Below, one piece after another: positions 55,983 to 64,000 of a stretch of 64,000 bases of DNA. Under the pieces are notes generated by a model that was not told the DNA's origin, did not search any database, and saw only the letters and a program-made list of their open reading frames with translations. Source of the stretch: Stentor roeselii (Eukaryota; Ciliophora; Heterotrichea; Heterotrichida; Stentoridae); NCBI GenBank assembly GCA_006503475.1, contig RSEH01000173.1, positions 1 to 64,000 on the forward strand, in the 5' to 3' direction. Each line of letters begins with the position of its first letter. Position 1 is the first letter of the stretch. The translations under genes and the position numbers were made by a program.

Positions 55983-57107
55983 ATGCTTAATACAGACCCA
56001 GGGAAATACATAACCCTTCGAATCAAGGTTTTTCAATGTGCCCTGATAAGAAACGTGGCGAAGTTCGGCAAGATGAGTCCCTTCGTAGAAATCTCCTGGA
56101 ACGACGAGAAGTGGAAAAGTCAAGTTTCTTCAGGCGGCCATACATCAGCAGTCTGGAACGAAGGCCACGTCTTCGAGTCAAACGACGCGGCTCCCCTGAC
56201 GTTAAAAGTCCTTCACAGCGGCCTTCTCTTCACTCAGCAAGTGATCGGCGAGACAGTCATTTCAACTGAAGAGCTCTTCTCAGGGAAAAATAAAGAATGG
56301 CTCGACCTTTACTTCGAAGGTGAAGGAGCGGGTAAGTTGTTACTTTCAGCTTGCATGTATGAAGAGCGTCGCTCTGATCAAAGCACTCATACAACAAGCT
56401 ACGCTGCCGTCAATTTAAAAGAAGAATACTCTCGAAAGCTAAATGAGTTAGAACTGGAAAAAGAAGAACTTGAGTTTTACAAGAAAAAATACAAAAGAAA
56501 ACTAGAAAAACTTAATCAAGAAAAAAGAAGTTACCAGAATAAAGTAAAGGAAATTGTTAAAAAAGCTACACCGAAACATACGGAAGAGACTTCTAGTGAT
56601 GACTTGGCTGATATCAGCTCTCCTGCTATTCGCATCATCACTCCTGAGGATCAGAGTGATGAAGTCTTCGCCTCTTGGAAGGATTCTTATTCGCAGGTTA
56701 GAGATTTGGTTGAAACTGACTTGGCGCATCTTAAAAGAGTCAAACATAAAGTTTTGACTTCTCGAAAAGTCGTGACTCATTCACAGGGTAAGTTAAGTGA
56801 TATTGCGAAAAGCATGGATATTATGAAGGTACCTAATATTAAAAAGTCAACTAGTGAGGAAAAGGTCAATAAGGGAAATATTAGGTTCATGGCGGATTGG
56901 GAAGAAGTGGAAGAAATTAAGAAAAGGATTTTAAAGGATCAGAGCTTTCAGAGGAATGAAGAGGAATTGGAGTTGAAACTTGATATGGGAAGACCTTTTA
57001 CTTCGCCGAGAAGAGCTGCGACACCGAAAAGCACTGATATGAGTAGGTTCAATGGGAAATACAAAGATAGTCATTTTTCTACTGGAAAATTTGTGATTTA
57101 TGATTAG
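55983..57107 (+). CDS. C2-domain / coiled-coil protein
   Basis: 374 aa. Residues ~8-125 form a C2 beta-sandwich (YITLRIKVFQCALIRN, MSPFVEISWNDEKWKSQVSS, AVWNEGHVFES, APLTLKVLHSG, GKLLLSACMYEE). The usual Ca-binding Asp pairs in loops 1 and 3 are mostly missing, so it may bind lipid or protein without calcium. A coiled coil follows at ~150-195 (KLNELELEKEELEFYKKKYK) and a charged tail. No named orthologue is recognised. Confidence 0.85.
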   Translation: MLNTDPGKYITLRIKVFQCALIRNVAKFGKMSPFVEISWNDEKWKSQVSSGGHTSAVWNEGHVFESNDAAPLTLKVLHSGLLFTQQVIGETVISTEELFSGKNKEWLDLYFEGEGAGKLLLSACMYEERRSDQSTHTTSYAAVNLKEEYSRKLNELELEKEELEFYKKKYKRKLEKLNQEKRSYQNKVKEIVKKATPKHTEETSSDDLADISSPAIRIITPEDQSDEVFASWKDSYSQVRDLVETDLAHLKRVKHKVLTSRKVVTHSQGKLSDIAKSMDIMKVPNIKKSTSEEKVNKGNIRFMADWEEVEEIKKRILKDQSFQRNEEELELKLDMGRPFTSPRRAATPKSTDMSRFNGKYKDSHFSTGKFVIYD

Positions 57108-57379
57108 TACAACTTATTTAAATTCGTTAATTAATGTTCAGGTATAATTTTTAATTGTTTTAAATGGGTGTTGTTGCGATTAACCTTAAAATATTTACCC
57201 AAGTAAAAAAATGATGAAATGTGAATTTTCTTAACATCTAGATTTTCCTTAATTCCTCTAAAACCAAATAAATTTTAAAAAATTCAATAAAATCCTTTTT
57301 AAATCTATTTCACCTCACTCATAAGCCATTAATAAACCATATTCCCAATCCTACAAAATTTCAATAAAATTCCCTAAAA

Positions 57380-58294
57380 ATGCAAAGATTACCCGAGACC
57401 TACACCACTCCAAATTCTAAAAAACGTGAAGAAATCTCCCCAACCGGAAAATTTCCTTCACTTTGCAAGTTACTTCCAGTGAAGTCTCTCTCTCAATTTC
57501 CACCCGAGAACCCATCAAAATCCAGAAAAGTCGAAATTTCAAGAAAACCTTTAGAAAAGCCTCAAACGGAAAATAAAAAATCATCAAAATCCCGAGTTTC
57601 TCATTCAAAACTGCCTCCAATAGAGAGTCTTCTGACTCGTTCAATAAAAAGATTCCAGAACTACTCACTTCCAACGAGTATAATGAAAGAAGAAATGCAT
57701 GAAATCCGTAAAAAAGTACCTGATTTTTTTTATTATTCTCAAACACCGATTCGCTTACCAAGACGCCCGGGGTTAGAAGATAAAAAAACCATTATTTTTG
57801 ACTTAGACGAGACCTTAGTGCACGCCAGTGAACTGCCGAAAGACTGCCATATCATTCTTGATGTCGGAAAAGGCCAGGTCATGGGGGTCAATTTTAGACC
57901 TTTTTTGCATGATTTGTTGAAGTTCGCATCTCGTGAATTTGAAGTCATTATTTTTACTGCTTCAAGTAAAAAATATGCGGATTCTATCATTGATCATATT
58001 GACCCTTTGAAAATACTTGTCCATCATCGGCTCTACCGAGAACACTGTTCAGAGTTTCAAGGAAATTTCATAAAAAACCTCGGAAGACTAACAGACCGCG
58101 ATTTAAAAGACTTAGTTCTCGTTGACAACTGCCTGATATCTTTTTGCCTTCAACTAGAAAATGGTATCCCCATCACTTCCTGGTACGAAGATCTAAACGA
58201 CATCCAATTAAAACTGCTAATCGACTACTTAAAGCTTCTCCAAGTAGTACCAGATGTACGTTCTTTAAACCATCAGTTTTTCGCTTTAAAATAG
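57380..58294 (+). CDS. SCP/FCP1-type HAD phosphatase
   Basis: 304 aa. After a basic disordered N-terminus of ~130 residues comes the NLI-interacting-factor phosphatase domain: KTIIFDLDETLVHA (the DxDxT nucleophile motif, here DLDET), NFRPFLHDLLKFASREFEVI, IFTASSKKYADSIIDHIDP, then VLVDNCLISFCLQLENGIPI. It resembles CTDSP-like enzymes that act on Ser/Thr phosphate of the RNA polymerase II tail and other substrates. Two of the usual residues in the last motif (VDNSP) are changed to VDNCL. It precedes the RING gene by 25 nt. Confidence 0.92.
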   Translation: MQRLPETYTTPNSKKREEISPTGKFPSLCKLLPVKSLSQFPPENPSKSRKVEISRKPLEKPQTENKKSSKSRVSHSKLPPIESLLTRSIKRFQNYSLPTSIMKEEMHEIRKKVPDFFYYSQTPIRLPRRPGLEDKKTIIFDLDETLVHASELPKDCHIILDVGKGQVMGVNFRPFLHDLLKFASREFEVIIFTASSKKYADSIIDHIDPLKILVHHRLYREHCSEFQGNFIKNLGRLTDRDLKDLVLVDNCLISFCLQLENGIPITSWYEDLNDIQLKLLIDYLKLLQVVPDVRSLNHQFFALK

Positions 58295-58319
58295 TAAAAC
58301 TGTTCAAACTTGTTATAAT

Positions 58320-58934
58320 ATGGTTGAAAGTTTTAAATGCGCTAACAAGCGAAAAGTCGTATTCGAGTCAATCCGACAGCCGATGCCTGACAACTCTCCA
58401 GGAGTTGATGATTCTTTTTCAAACGACATCCAAAGTTCAGGTCTCAACGACCTGGCCCAGGCTGTTTCAAGCAATGAAAAAGTATTTTTCACTTAGATCA
58501 TTAAAGATCTTCAAGATACAACTTTGCGAAACGCGTATTTGATTTCAAAAATCGCAGAAGAAAGAAGGAATCTTGTTAAGAGTTATTATAAAGCTAAAGA
58601 ACAACAATATAGAGTTGAAATGGACACTGCTTTGAAGATTTCTTTGGAAACTGGGAAATCGACTGGGAATGATTTTACTTATGAAGAACTTTTGAAGATT
58701 GGAGAAGAGATTGGAAATGTTAATGTCGGGTTTTGTGATGAGGATATTGGAAGGATTAAGGAAAAGGAAATGGGAGGATTGGATACTTGCTCGATTTGTC
58801 TTAGTGTTGGGGAAGTGGGAAAGGTTCTCAATTGTGGTCATTTCTTCCATTCGGAATGTATTGATACTTGGCTCAAAACTAAGAAATCTTGTCCTTTTTG
58901 TTTAAGTGATGTTGTGATTGATGATTACTTTTAG
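58320..58934 (+). CDS. RING-H2 E3 ligase-like protein, one intron
   Basis: 199 aa in two exons, 58320-58481 and 58497-58934. Splicing out GTATTTTTCACTTAG joins MVESFKCANKRKVVFES... to IIKDLQDTTLRNAYLISKIA. The C-terminal RING-H2 finger is complete: CSICLSVGEVGKVLNCGHFF, HSECIDTWLKTKKSCPFC. The preceding region is helical with acidic stretches. The single-RING layout is typical of E3 ligases whose N-terminal part selects substrate. A reading starting at 58524 would lose the first 60 residues. Confidence 0.9.
58482..58496 (+). other. 15-nt spliceosomal intron
   Basis: GTATTTTTCACTTAG in the RING gene; phase 0, A at position 10. Removes an in-frame TAG. Confidence 0.9.
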
Positions 58935-59168
58935 TAAGTTATAGAAGGGCTTAGGTTAGTGAGAGATTTAAGATTAAGAGGTTTGAATTTGAGCTTTTTG
59001 TGATTGATTATTAGTTTAGTGGCTTATATGATGGAATTTTAAGTTAATCTTGATTTCTTACTTTGTAGATTTTTTTTAGTTTATAGGTGATTTAGTAGTC
59101 AAGATATTTATAAATAGAGCTGTTCATGAATATTTTACTTATTTGAGTTAGGAAACTGATTAATTAGG

Positions 59169-60299
59169 CTATTGTGAAGAATAGTCCAAGTGAATCTCGT
59201 AGAAATCTTCAGTTTTCATGAATTCTTGATAGAAATTCTCATCAAACTCATGATAAAGGTCAACAAAAACATCATCAAATTCTGTAAAACTTGAGCCATC
59301 CTCAAAAAACAAATAATCCTTTTGCAAAACTTTTAACTTTTCAACAATAATCTCTTTCTCAAAGCCTTGATTCGTATCTCGAAAGATGCATATGGCTAAA
59401 AGAATATCAAAAATTAATTTCATCTTCCTTTCTTGAGTTCTCTCTAAATGATCTCTAATCTTATTGACAAAAAACTGACTTTTCAATACAAACTCCAGAT
59501 CAATATCTTCAGGTAAAGGTAAAACAAAATTTTTTTCATGTTCATAAATTGATGTAGTGCTTATCATCATCATGACCATGTTCCTGATAGGTAGGCAGTA
59601 AGAGAAAAGTATTAAAGGTTTCTGTAAAACAAAGCAAAATCCGATAAACCAGAAGAGAACATAAAGAGAATATTCAATCCTCAGCGTCACGTCACAATTA
59701 CTCTTCACGATAGAGACGACTAGGCCTACTAAAATGATTGATTCTATTAGAGACTCAACTATTTGCATTATATCAAATATTAGAAGCAACCTAGAGATAT
59801 CAAGATTTCCTGTGAAATAAATCAAATATAGAATTATTCTAGGAAGCATTGAAATGAACAGGTATAAGATAAAGACTTTTAAGTTCCATGATACTGAAAG
59901 TTTTTTTTTTAGTAGGAATGACTTCTCGTATCGGAAATTACCTGTGCTTAGTCTTTCGAGGTGCATTGCTCGAAACACTTTCAGAATGTTTGTTGCGTAA
60001 AAACTCTCGTTTATTAGAAGGATCAGGAATGTTAGACCTGCGTGGTCGGAGTCAAATGCTGTATGATCTGACTCGAATGTTAGAGAATAGACTAGGGTGA
60101 GCACTGTTTCTAGATAATTAGTAATTGAAGTCAATAAAACTAGAGTATATGATCTTGAAAATACCGCTTGAGTAAACCTATATGAATGAATAAAAGCAGA
60201 CAAAACAAAATAGTAAATTGAGATTAAACATAATAGTATTGGATAGCTGATAAGTTCCTTTTCAGGATCAAATCCCATTTTAATAAACTGAGCACTCAA
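59169..60299 (-). CDS. 7TM protein with C-terminal RGS-like region
   Basis: 376 aa. Six or seven membrane helices lie between residues ~18 and 245 (YPILLCLISIYYFVLSAFIH, YTLVLLTSITNYLETVL, VFILYLFISMLPRIILYLIY, YSLYVLFWFIGFCFVLQKP). Residues ~255-365 look like an RGS domain: FVLKSQFFVNKIRDHLERTQ, KLIFDILLAICIFRD, then VDLYHEFDENFYQEFMKTED. The RGS call rests on the helix pattern, not on exact key residues. The architecture recalls plant RGS1 and some ciliate/amoeba receptors that accelerate their own G-alpha. It is adjacent to two cAR-like receptors. Confidence 0.8.
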   Translation of the reverse strand: MSAQFIKMGFDPEKELISYPILLCLISIYYFVLSAFIHSYRFTQAVFSRSYTLVLLTSITNYLETVLTLVYSLTFESDHTAFDSDHAGLTFLILLINESFYATNILKVFRAMHLERLSTGNFRYEKSFLLKKKLSVSWNLKVFILYLFISMLPRIILYLIYFTGNLDISRLLLIFDIMQIVESLIESIILVGLVVSIVKSNCDVTLRIEYSLYVLFWFIGFCFVLQKPLILFSYCLPIRNMVMMMISTTSIYEHEKNFVLPLPEDIDLEFVLKSQFFVNKIRDHLERTQERKMKLIFDILLAICIFRDTNQGFEKEIIVEKLKVLQKDYLFFEDGSSFTEFDDVFVDLYHEFDENFYQEFMKTEDFYEIHLDYSSQ

Positions 60300-60688
60300 A
60301 AAATATTTTCGATTAAATTCCAGTCTCTTTACGCTGAAAATGAATCAAATATATCTTTCTATTAAATTGAAAAAAGTGAGTTCTTCATTTCAAACTTTGA
60401 TTATATTCATTATTTACCTAATTCAATTTGATAAGCTAGTAGTTTTCATAAGCTATAGCTTTATTAAATGATTTTAAAGCTTGTTTAAACCTGTTTATGC
60501 TAACTTTAATAAAATTATATAATTTGAAATGTTTTGAAATAATCTTCATATAAGTCTTGTTTAGTGGTAATCCATAATTATCTTGATAGCTTTCTACATA
60601 CAAGAATTCTTTGGATCTAATTATTCCACATTAAAACAAAGAACTTATTTACGCTTGAGCGAAAAAAAATTCAAAGATAAAGAAAATA
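60300..60688. other. Divergent spacer
   Basis: 389 nt between the RGS-like gene and a receptor gene start. AT-rich; nothing gene-like and no clear repeat seen. Confidence 0.6.
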
Positions 60689-61561
60689 ATGGAGTGTTCG
60701 AATGAAGACTATCTGATACAGCTAATAACCAGCATCATCATCGCAGGACTTTCCCTCATCTTCAGCCTGGTCGTCATCATAATCATCCTAAAAAAAAACC
60801 TTCAAAAAAACTACTCATTTCAAATTCTTCTTTACATTTCAATCAACGATTTCTTTCGATCATTTCTAGGATTAACAATGTTTCAAGTACAAGAAAATAT
60901 TCTTTTATGTTCTATTTTAGCTTATCTCGATATTTATTTTTTGCTGTCTAACATGCTATGGGCTTCTTGTTTAACTTTTACAATCTATCAAATCATCGTC
61001 ATTGAAGAGACTTCATTCGAAAAGCATCAAAAATTTTGGGTTTTCATTTCTTTTATCTTCTCAGGAATTCTTGAAGCCCTGCCTTTTTCAACTCAAAGTT
61101 ATGGAAATAGTAATAAAATTTGTCAAATTAAAGAAGATAAAACTGGAGAAATTTGGAGATTTTCTTTGATTTTTCTTCCTAATTTGGCACTTCTTGTTTT
61201 TGTTTTAGTCCTCTTTTGGAAAATCATGAAAAAAATTGAGTTGATTGGAGATGAGTCAGCGAAAAGTTTGGTTTTTGATAGAGGACTTGTTTATGTTATG
61301 ATTGTTGCTGTTGTTGTGATTCCTTTCTTTGTTGTAAGGATTGCTCAAATTTTTGAGAATACTTGTTTGCTTCATACTTTGGTGATATATATGAATATTT
61401 CTTTAAATATTCAAGGCATTTTGAATGGAATTGTTTTTTTTTGTAATAAGACTGTTCAATCGATACTGTTTTCTAGATTTAATAGATTAAATTACTCAGT
61501 TCAGTCTGAAAATGTGTCTCTTCGTATAAGTTTTGCCTCAGATATAAGCATAAGTAATTAA
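60689..61561 (+). CDS. 7TM receptor, cAR-like family, copy 3
   Basis: 290 aa, seven helices. It is the closest relative of copy 1 in this window: both start MEC, share YISINDSLRSF / YISINDFFRSF in TM2, CLTFTIYQIIV in TM3, LEALPFTTQSYG / LEALPFSTQSYG in TM4, GEIWRFSL, LVFDRGLVY, and end with ...SENxSLxISFASxI. Extracellular Cys pair kept (ILLCSIL, KICQI). This tail similarity suggests a regulatory or trafficking signal. The last codons are partly duplicated in the spacer downstream. Confidence 0.87.
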   Translation: MECSNEDYLIQLITSIIIAGLSLIFSLVVIIIILKKNLQKNYSFQILLYISINDFFRSFLGLTMFQVQENILLCSILAYLDIYFLLSNMLWASCLTFTIYQIIVIEETSFEKHQKFWVFISFIFSGILEALPFSTQSYGNSNKICQIKEDKTGEIWRFSLIFLPNLALLVFVLVLFWKIMKKIELIGDESAKSLVFDRGLVYVMIVAVVVIPFFVVRIAQIFENTCLLHTLVIYMNISLNIQGILNGIVFFCNKTVQSILFSRFNRLNYSVQSENVSLRISFASDISISN

Positions 61562-61685
61562 GTTAGGTAAATTAAGTGATTTGAGCTATTTATATCTTGA
61601 CTCAGATTTAGAATAAATAATGAGTTTAGGTTAATTAGGCGCATTTGAGTAATATCACATCCTGTCCTCTCAGATATAAGCATAA
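61538..61685. repeat. Short direct repeat of the copy-3 receptor 3' end
   Basis: CTCAGATATAAGCATAA at 61538-61554, inside the last codons of copy 3, recurs at 61669-61685 in the spacer, 131 bp away, with related flanks (AATTAAG / GATTAAGG). It looks like a partial local duplication of the gene end. Confidence 0.7.
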
Positions 61686-61876
61686 ACTGATTAAGGTCTA
61701 TTAATAATGCATATTTTAGCTATTTTACATCATTTATAAGTTGATCACTCTTCCCAATACTTCCAAACTAACAAATCTAATTCATCAATCACAAAAAATA
61801 ACTAATCTCAAATAATTCCTCATCATGTTAAATTTTCATCTCTTAAATAATAAAAATATTTTAAATTTATAGTCCA
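61562..61876. other. Spacer between receptor copies 3 and 4
   Basis: 315 nt. Apart from the duplicated end of copy 3 it is AT-rich without genes. Confidence 0.55.
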
Positions 61877-61888
61877 GTGATAATTCTA

Positions 61889-62746
61889 ATGGAATGCCTC
61901 GAAAAAGTCTCAGATCTACGACTAGGACTAAGTCTCGCGAGCAGTGGTCTTTCACTAATATCCAGCCTTCTCGTAATTTTCCTAATTTTCACAAAAGGAC
62001 TATTCAACACCTACTCCTTTAAAATCCTGATCTACATCTCAACAAACGACTTAATCCGTTCAATAATCGGGTTCCTTGAATTCATAAACTCAGAAAACTC
62101 AACAGCCTGCGGGATTTACGGTTATTTAGGAATGTACCTGTTCATTTCCAACACCCTCTGGGCATTATGCTTGACTTTTACGATTTACCAAATAATAGTA
62201 CTGGAAGACACATCATGTGAAAAGTGGCACAAACATTGGGTGTTAGCTTCAGTAGTTGTTTTAGGAATCTGCAGTTTTCCTTTTATTACTGGAAGTTTTG
62301 GTTATGATCAGGGCTTTTGCCAGATAATTGAAGATGAAATAGGAATAATTTGGAGATTTTGTCTTGTTTATTTTCCTTCTCTTCTCATGTTTTTTGGGAT
62401 TTTGGGACTTTATTATAAGATTTTCAAGAAAGTTAAGATTTTGCAAAGTGTTTCTTTGAAGGGGGTTGTTTTAGATCGAGGACTGGTCTATGCTTTTATT
62501 ATTTCTATTATTTTGATTCCTTACTTTGTTGTTAGGATCGTTCAAGTATTTTATAGAAGCTGTGGTACTGAAATTTTAGAGATTTTCGTTAATACTTTTT
62601 ACTTTCTTGAAGGATTGTTGAATAGCTTCGCGTTTTTTTATAATAAAACTGTTCGGGATGTTGTTTTTAGGCATCGAAAGAGATTCAAGACTCAGATGGA
62701 GACTTCTTTTGCGACTCTTCTTGTTACTTTTGAATCGGAAGTTTAG
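61889..62746 (+). CDS. 7TM receptor, cAR-like family, copy 4
   Basis: 285 aa from MECLEKVSDL; an upstream in-frame ATG at 61877 adds only MIIL, and the other copies begin MEC, so the inner start is preferred. Seven helices and the family blocks are present: YISTNDLIRSIIGF, CLTFTIYQIIVLEDTSCEKW, GFCQIIEDEIGIIWRF, VVLDRGLVYAFII and LLNSFAFFYNKTVR. TM4 lacks the LEALPF motif of the other copies (here GICSFPFITG). The first ~300 nt are C-rich on the coding strand, the rest G/T-rich, with an abrupt change near 62200. Confidence 0.86.
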   Translation: MECLEKVSDLRLGLSLASSGLSLISSLLVIFLIFTKGLFNTYSFKILIYISTNDLIRSIIGFLEFINSENSTACGIYGYLGMYLFISNTLWALCLTFTIYQIIVLEDTSCEKWHKHWVLASVVVLGICSFPFITGSFGYDQGFCQIIEDEIGIIWRFCLVYFPSLLMFFGILGLYYKIFKKVKILQSVSLKGVVLDRGLVYAFIISIILIPYFVVRIVQVFYRSCGTEILEIFVNTFYFLEGLLNSFAFFYNKTVRDVVFRHRKRFKTQMETSFATLLVTFESEV

Positions 62747-63277
62747 AATGATAATTGGTGTAAGTTCGAATAGTTTATAAACATAAGATCTTGAGTTAAT
62801 CTTTTATAATTAAACTTAAAAATTTAAATGGTTATCAATTTTGAAAATTTTTTCTAATCTTTAGAAAGAATTAATCAAAGTAAGTTGAAGTTTAAATGTT
62901 TTAAGAGAGTTTCGCGTAAGATAATTAACTTTTGTTGATAAATTTATATAAAGTAATAATTTTATATAATTGAAGTGTTGCAATCTCAAAATCAGGGTTT
63001 GATGAATCAGCCAATATACAAGAAAGCCTGCTGAATTACTTAAAAGTGACTTTATCTGTTAAATTTTATTTGAAATAAAGAAATTTATTTTTTCCATTTC
63101 AATCAAATTACTCGTGTTATATTGGAAAAATATTTAAACTTATGAACTACTTAACTGTAATAAACAAGCTTCAACAGCCCTTATTTTCCATCTGAATTTA
63201 AGGAAAATATCAAATTCTATAAGGTTCCAGTTGATTTTTTATTAAACTTTATTTTATTTATTCTATAATAAATACAA
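62747..63277. other. AT-rich spacer
   Basis: 531 nt between the last receptor and the partial RING gene. Low GC, several short T- and A-runs, no gene, RNA or repeat that I can support. Confidence 0.55.
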
Positions 63278-64000
63278 ATGAGTGCAGAAAAATGCTCTTA
63301 TTGTTTTAAAAAGTCATTCAGACCGAGTAACAATTATTTCTTTCAATGCAGCTGTAAAATATGTGAACTTTGTATCTGTTTTCTTAAACATTCTTGCATT
63401 TTATTATGCCCCTTATGCAATTCTAGCCCTACCTGCATGACCTGTGCAAGTAAATCATCTAGATGCAAGTCCTGCACTATAAAACAAGAACAAGGAAATA
63501 CCAACAGTTTATTTAACTCAATCGCCACGAATCTAAAAAAATATTCAAAAATACTCCAATCCAAGAAAAATTCAGTGAAAATCTTACTTTCTTTAAGAAA
63601 CTGCAATAAAATCATAGCCTCAAGCACTACAAGTTTTTCCCCCAATATAAATAATTCCTTACAATTCATTAACCAAATGAATCTTTTCCAATACAACCAA
63701 AAATATTCATTGATAATCTTCCGAGATTATTTTGATTCATGTGCAATTGAAATGAAAAAAATATCAACTCTGGCGATTGAAAGAGAAAAGAAATTTTTAC
63801 AAAATGTAGAAAAATCTTATTTTCTCGGCAAATTATTAACTTTTGCTGGAATCGATCGAAAAGTTATCTCTCATAAATTCAAAGTCATTTGTGAAGAACC
63901 TTATGAATTATTTGAAATTGGAATCGGCAGGTCAATCGGACTGGGTTCATCCTTGTTTGTCTTTAAATTTAGAATAGTTGAAAATGATGATATTGTTTAT
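63278..64000 (+). CDS. RING-like / PHR-like protein, truncated by the window end
   Basis: At least 241 aa from ATG 63278, open to the last base, so the 3' end lies outside the window. The N-terminus is Cys-rich with a degenerate RING (CSYCFKKSF, CSCKICELC, CPLCNSSPTC) and a further CxxC cluster (CMTCASKSSRCKSC). A helical region follows, then at ~215-240 YELFEIGIGRSIGLGSSLFV, which matches the PHR-like start IFGFGIGRPSNRNQSIFI of the gene at 1644. Probably a related ligase or adaptor. The leader TAATAAATACAA is typical for this window. Confidence 0.85.
   Translation, partial: MSAEKCSYCFKKSFRPSNNYFFQCSCKICELCICFLKHSCILLCPLCNSSPTCMTCASKSSRCKSCTIKQEQGNTNSLFNSIATNLKKYSKILQSKKNSVKILLSLRNCNKIIASSTTSFSPNINNSLQFINQMNLFQYNQKYSLIIFRDYFDSCAIEMKKISTLAIEREKKFLQNVEKSYFLGKLLTFAGIDRKVISHKFKVICEEPYELFEIGIGRSIGLGSSLFVFKFRIVENDDIVY

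Noticed and set aside
56332-56349. GTAAGTTGTTACTTTCAG in the C2 gene looks like an intron
   Set aside because: It is 18 nt, unlike all others, and encodes the conserved C2 strand GKLLLSA; it is coding.
1-64000. Reassigned genetic code for the whole window
   Set aside because: Conserved genes end properly at TAA, TAG and TGA, and internal stops are all explained by 15-nt introns.
1-64000. tRNA or rRNA genes and complete transposons
   Set aside because: I saw no cloverleaf with A/B boxes, no rRNA cores, no terminal inverted repeats and no transposase or reverse transcriptase motifs.

Overview
The window looks like macronuclear DNA of a heterotrich ciliate, most probably Stentor. The signs are: standard code (TAA, TAG and TGA all close recognisable genes), spliceosomal introns of exactly 15 nt, intergenic spacers of a few to a few hundred bases, AT-rich spacers, and a ciliate-type gene set (CDPK, SNF1/AMPK-like and DYRK kinases, many DHHC, RING and TPR proteins, ciliary proteins such as CFAP57 and ARL3). 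I found ten 15-nt introns by asking where a frame stop interrupts a conserved protein. Each is GT...AG with A at intron position 10, and each restores a family motif or an open frame.

Layout. 1-1.6 kb: AT-rich, no standard-code gene, but long frames open only if TAA/TAG are read as sense. 1.6-5.8 kb: three + strand genes packed with gaps of 18 and 5 nt (RING/B-box/PHR-like protein, NUBP1, TPR protein). 5.9-9.7 kb: two tiny genes that start 5 bp apart in opposite directions, a myristoylatable PP2C phosphatase and a WD40 protein. 10.2-12.1 kb: two tandem 7TM receptors of the cAMP-receptor-like type. 12.1-13.2 kb: AT-rich spacer. 13.2-20.1 kb: small membrane protein, AKTIP-like UEV protein, kelch-like protein starting 1 nt after the previous stop, MARCH-type RING protein, Cys-rich zinc protein, DHHC acyltransferase with two introns. 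20.4-26.1 kb: a coiled-coil protein divergent from CFAP57. 26.3-33.4 kb: repeat protein, protoporphyrinogen oxidase, CABIN1/Hir3-like TPR protein, RNF32, ankyrin protein. 34-42.3 kb: a small unknown protein, a coiled-coil protein, then a minus-strand series (LC8, LRR/EF-hand, dual-specificity phosphatase, alpha/beta hydrolase, SNF1-like kinase). 42.4-49 kb: highly divergent myosin, CDPK, C2HC zinc-finger protein, second DHHC enzyme. 49.2-55.6 kb: F-BAR-like/TBC RabGAP, ARL3, DYRK kinase and a Pumilio protein; a ~111-bp tandem repeat made from the Pumilio-end/DYRK-start junction lies between the last two. 56-58.9 kb: C2/coiled-coil protein, SCP-type phosphatase, RING-H2 protein. 59.2-62.7 kb: a 7TM protein with a C-terminal RGS-like region next to two more receptors of the 10-12 kb family. 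63.3 kb to the end: a second, partial RING/PHR-like gene.

How genes relate. Both ends carry the same gene types (7TM receptors and RING/PHR-like proteins), which suggests local duplication and dispersal. The RGS-like 7TM protein beside the receptors suggests a G-protein signalling neighbourhood. CFAP57, ARL3 and LC8 are ciliary or dynein-linked; RNF32, the CFAP57 divergent partner and the LRR/EF-hand protein could be as well. Most of the rest is housekeeping. Beyond genes, the most distinctive signals are the rigid intron architecture (including an ARL3 first coding exon that is only ATG), extreme packing (1-nt same-strand gap, abutting or overlapping convergent stops), alternating C-rich/G-rich coding-strand blocks inside genes, the junction repeat, and the spacer frames that need reassigned stop codons.
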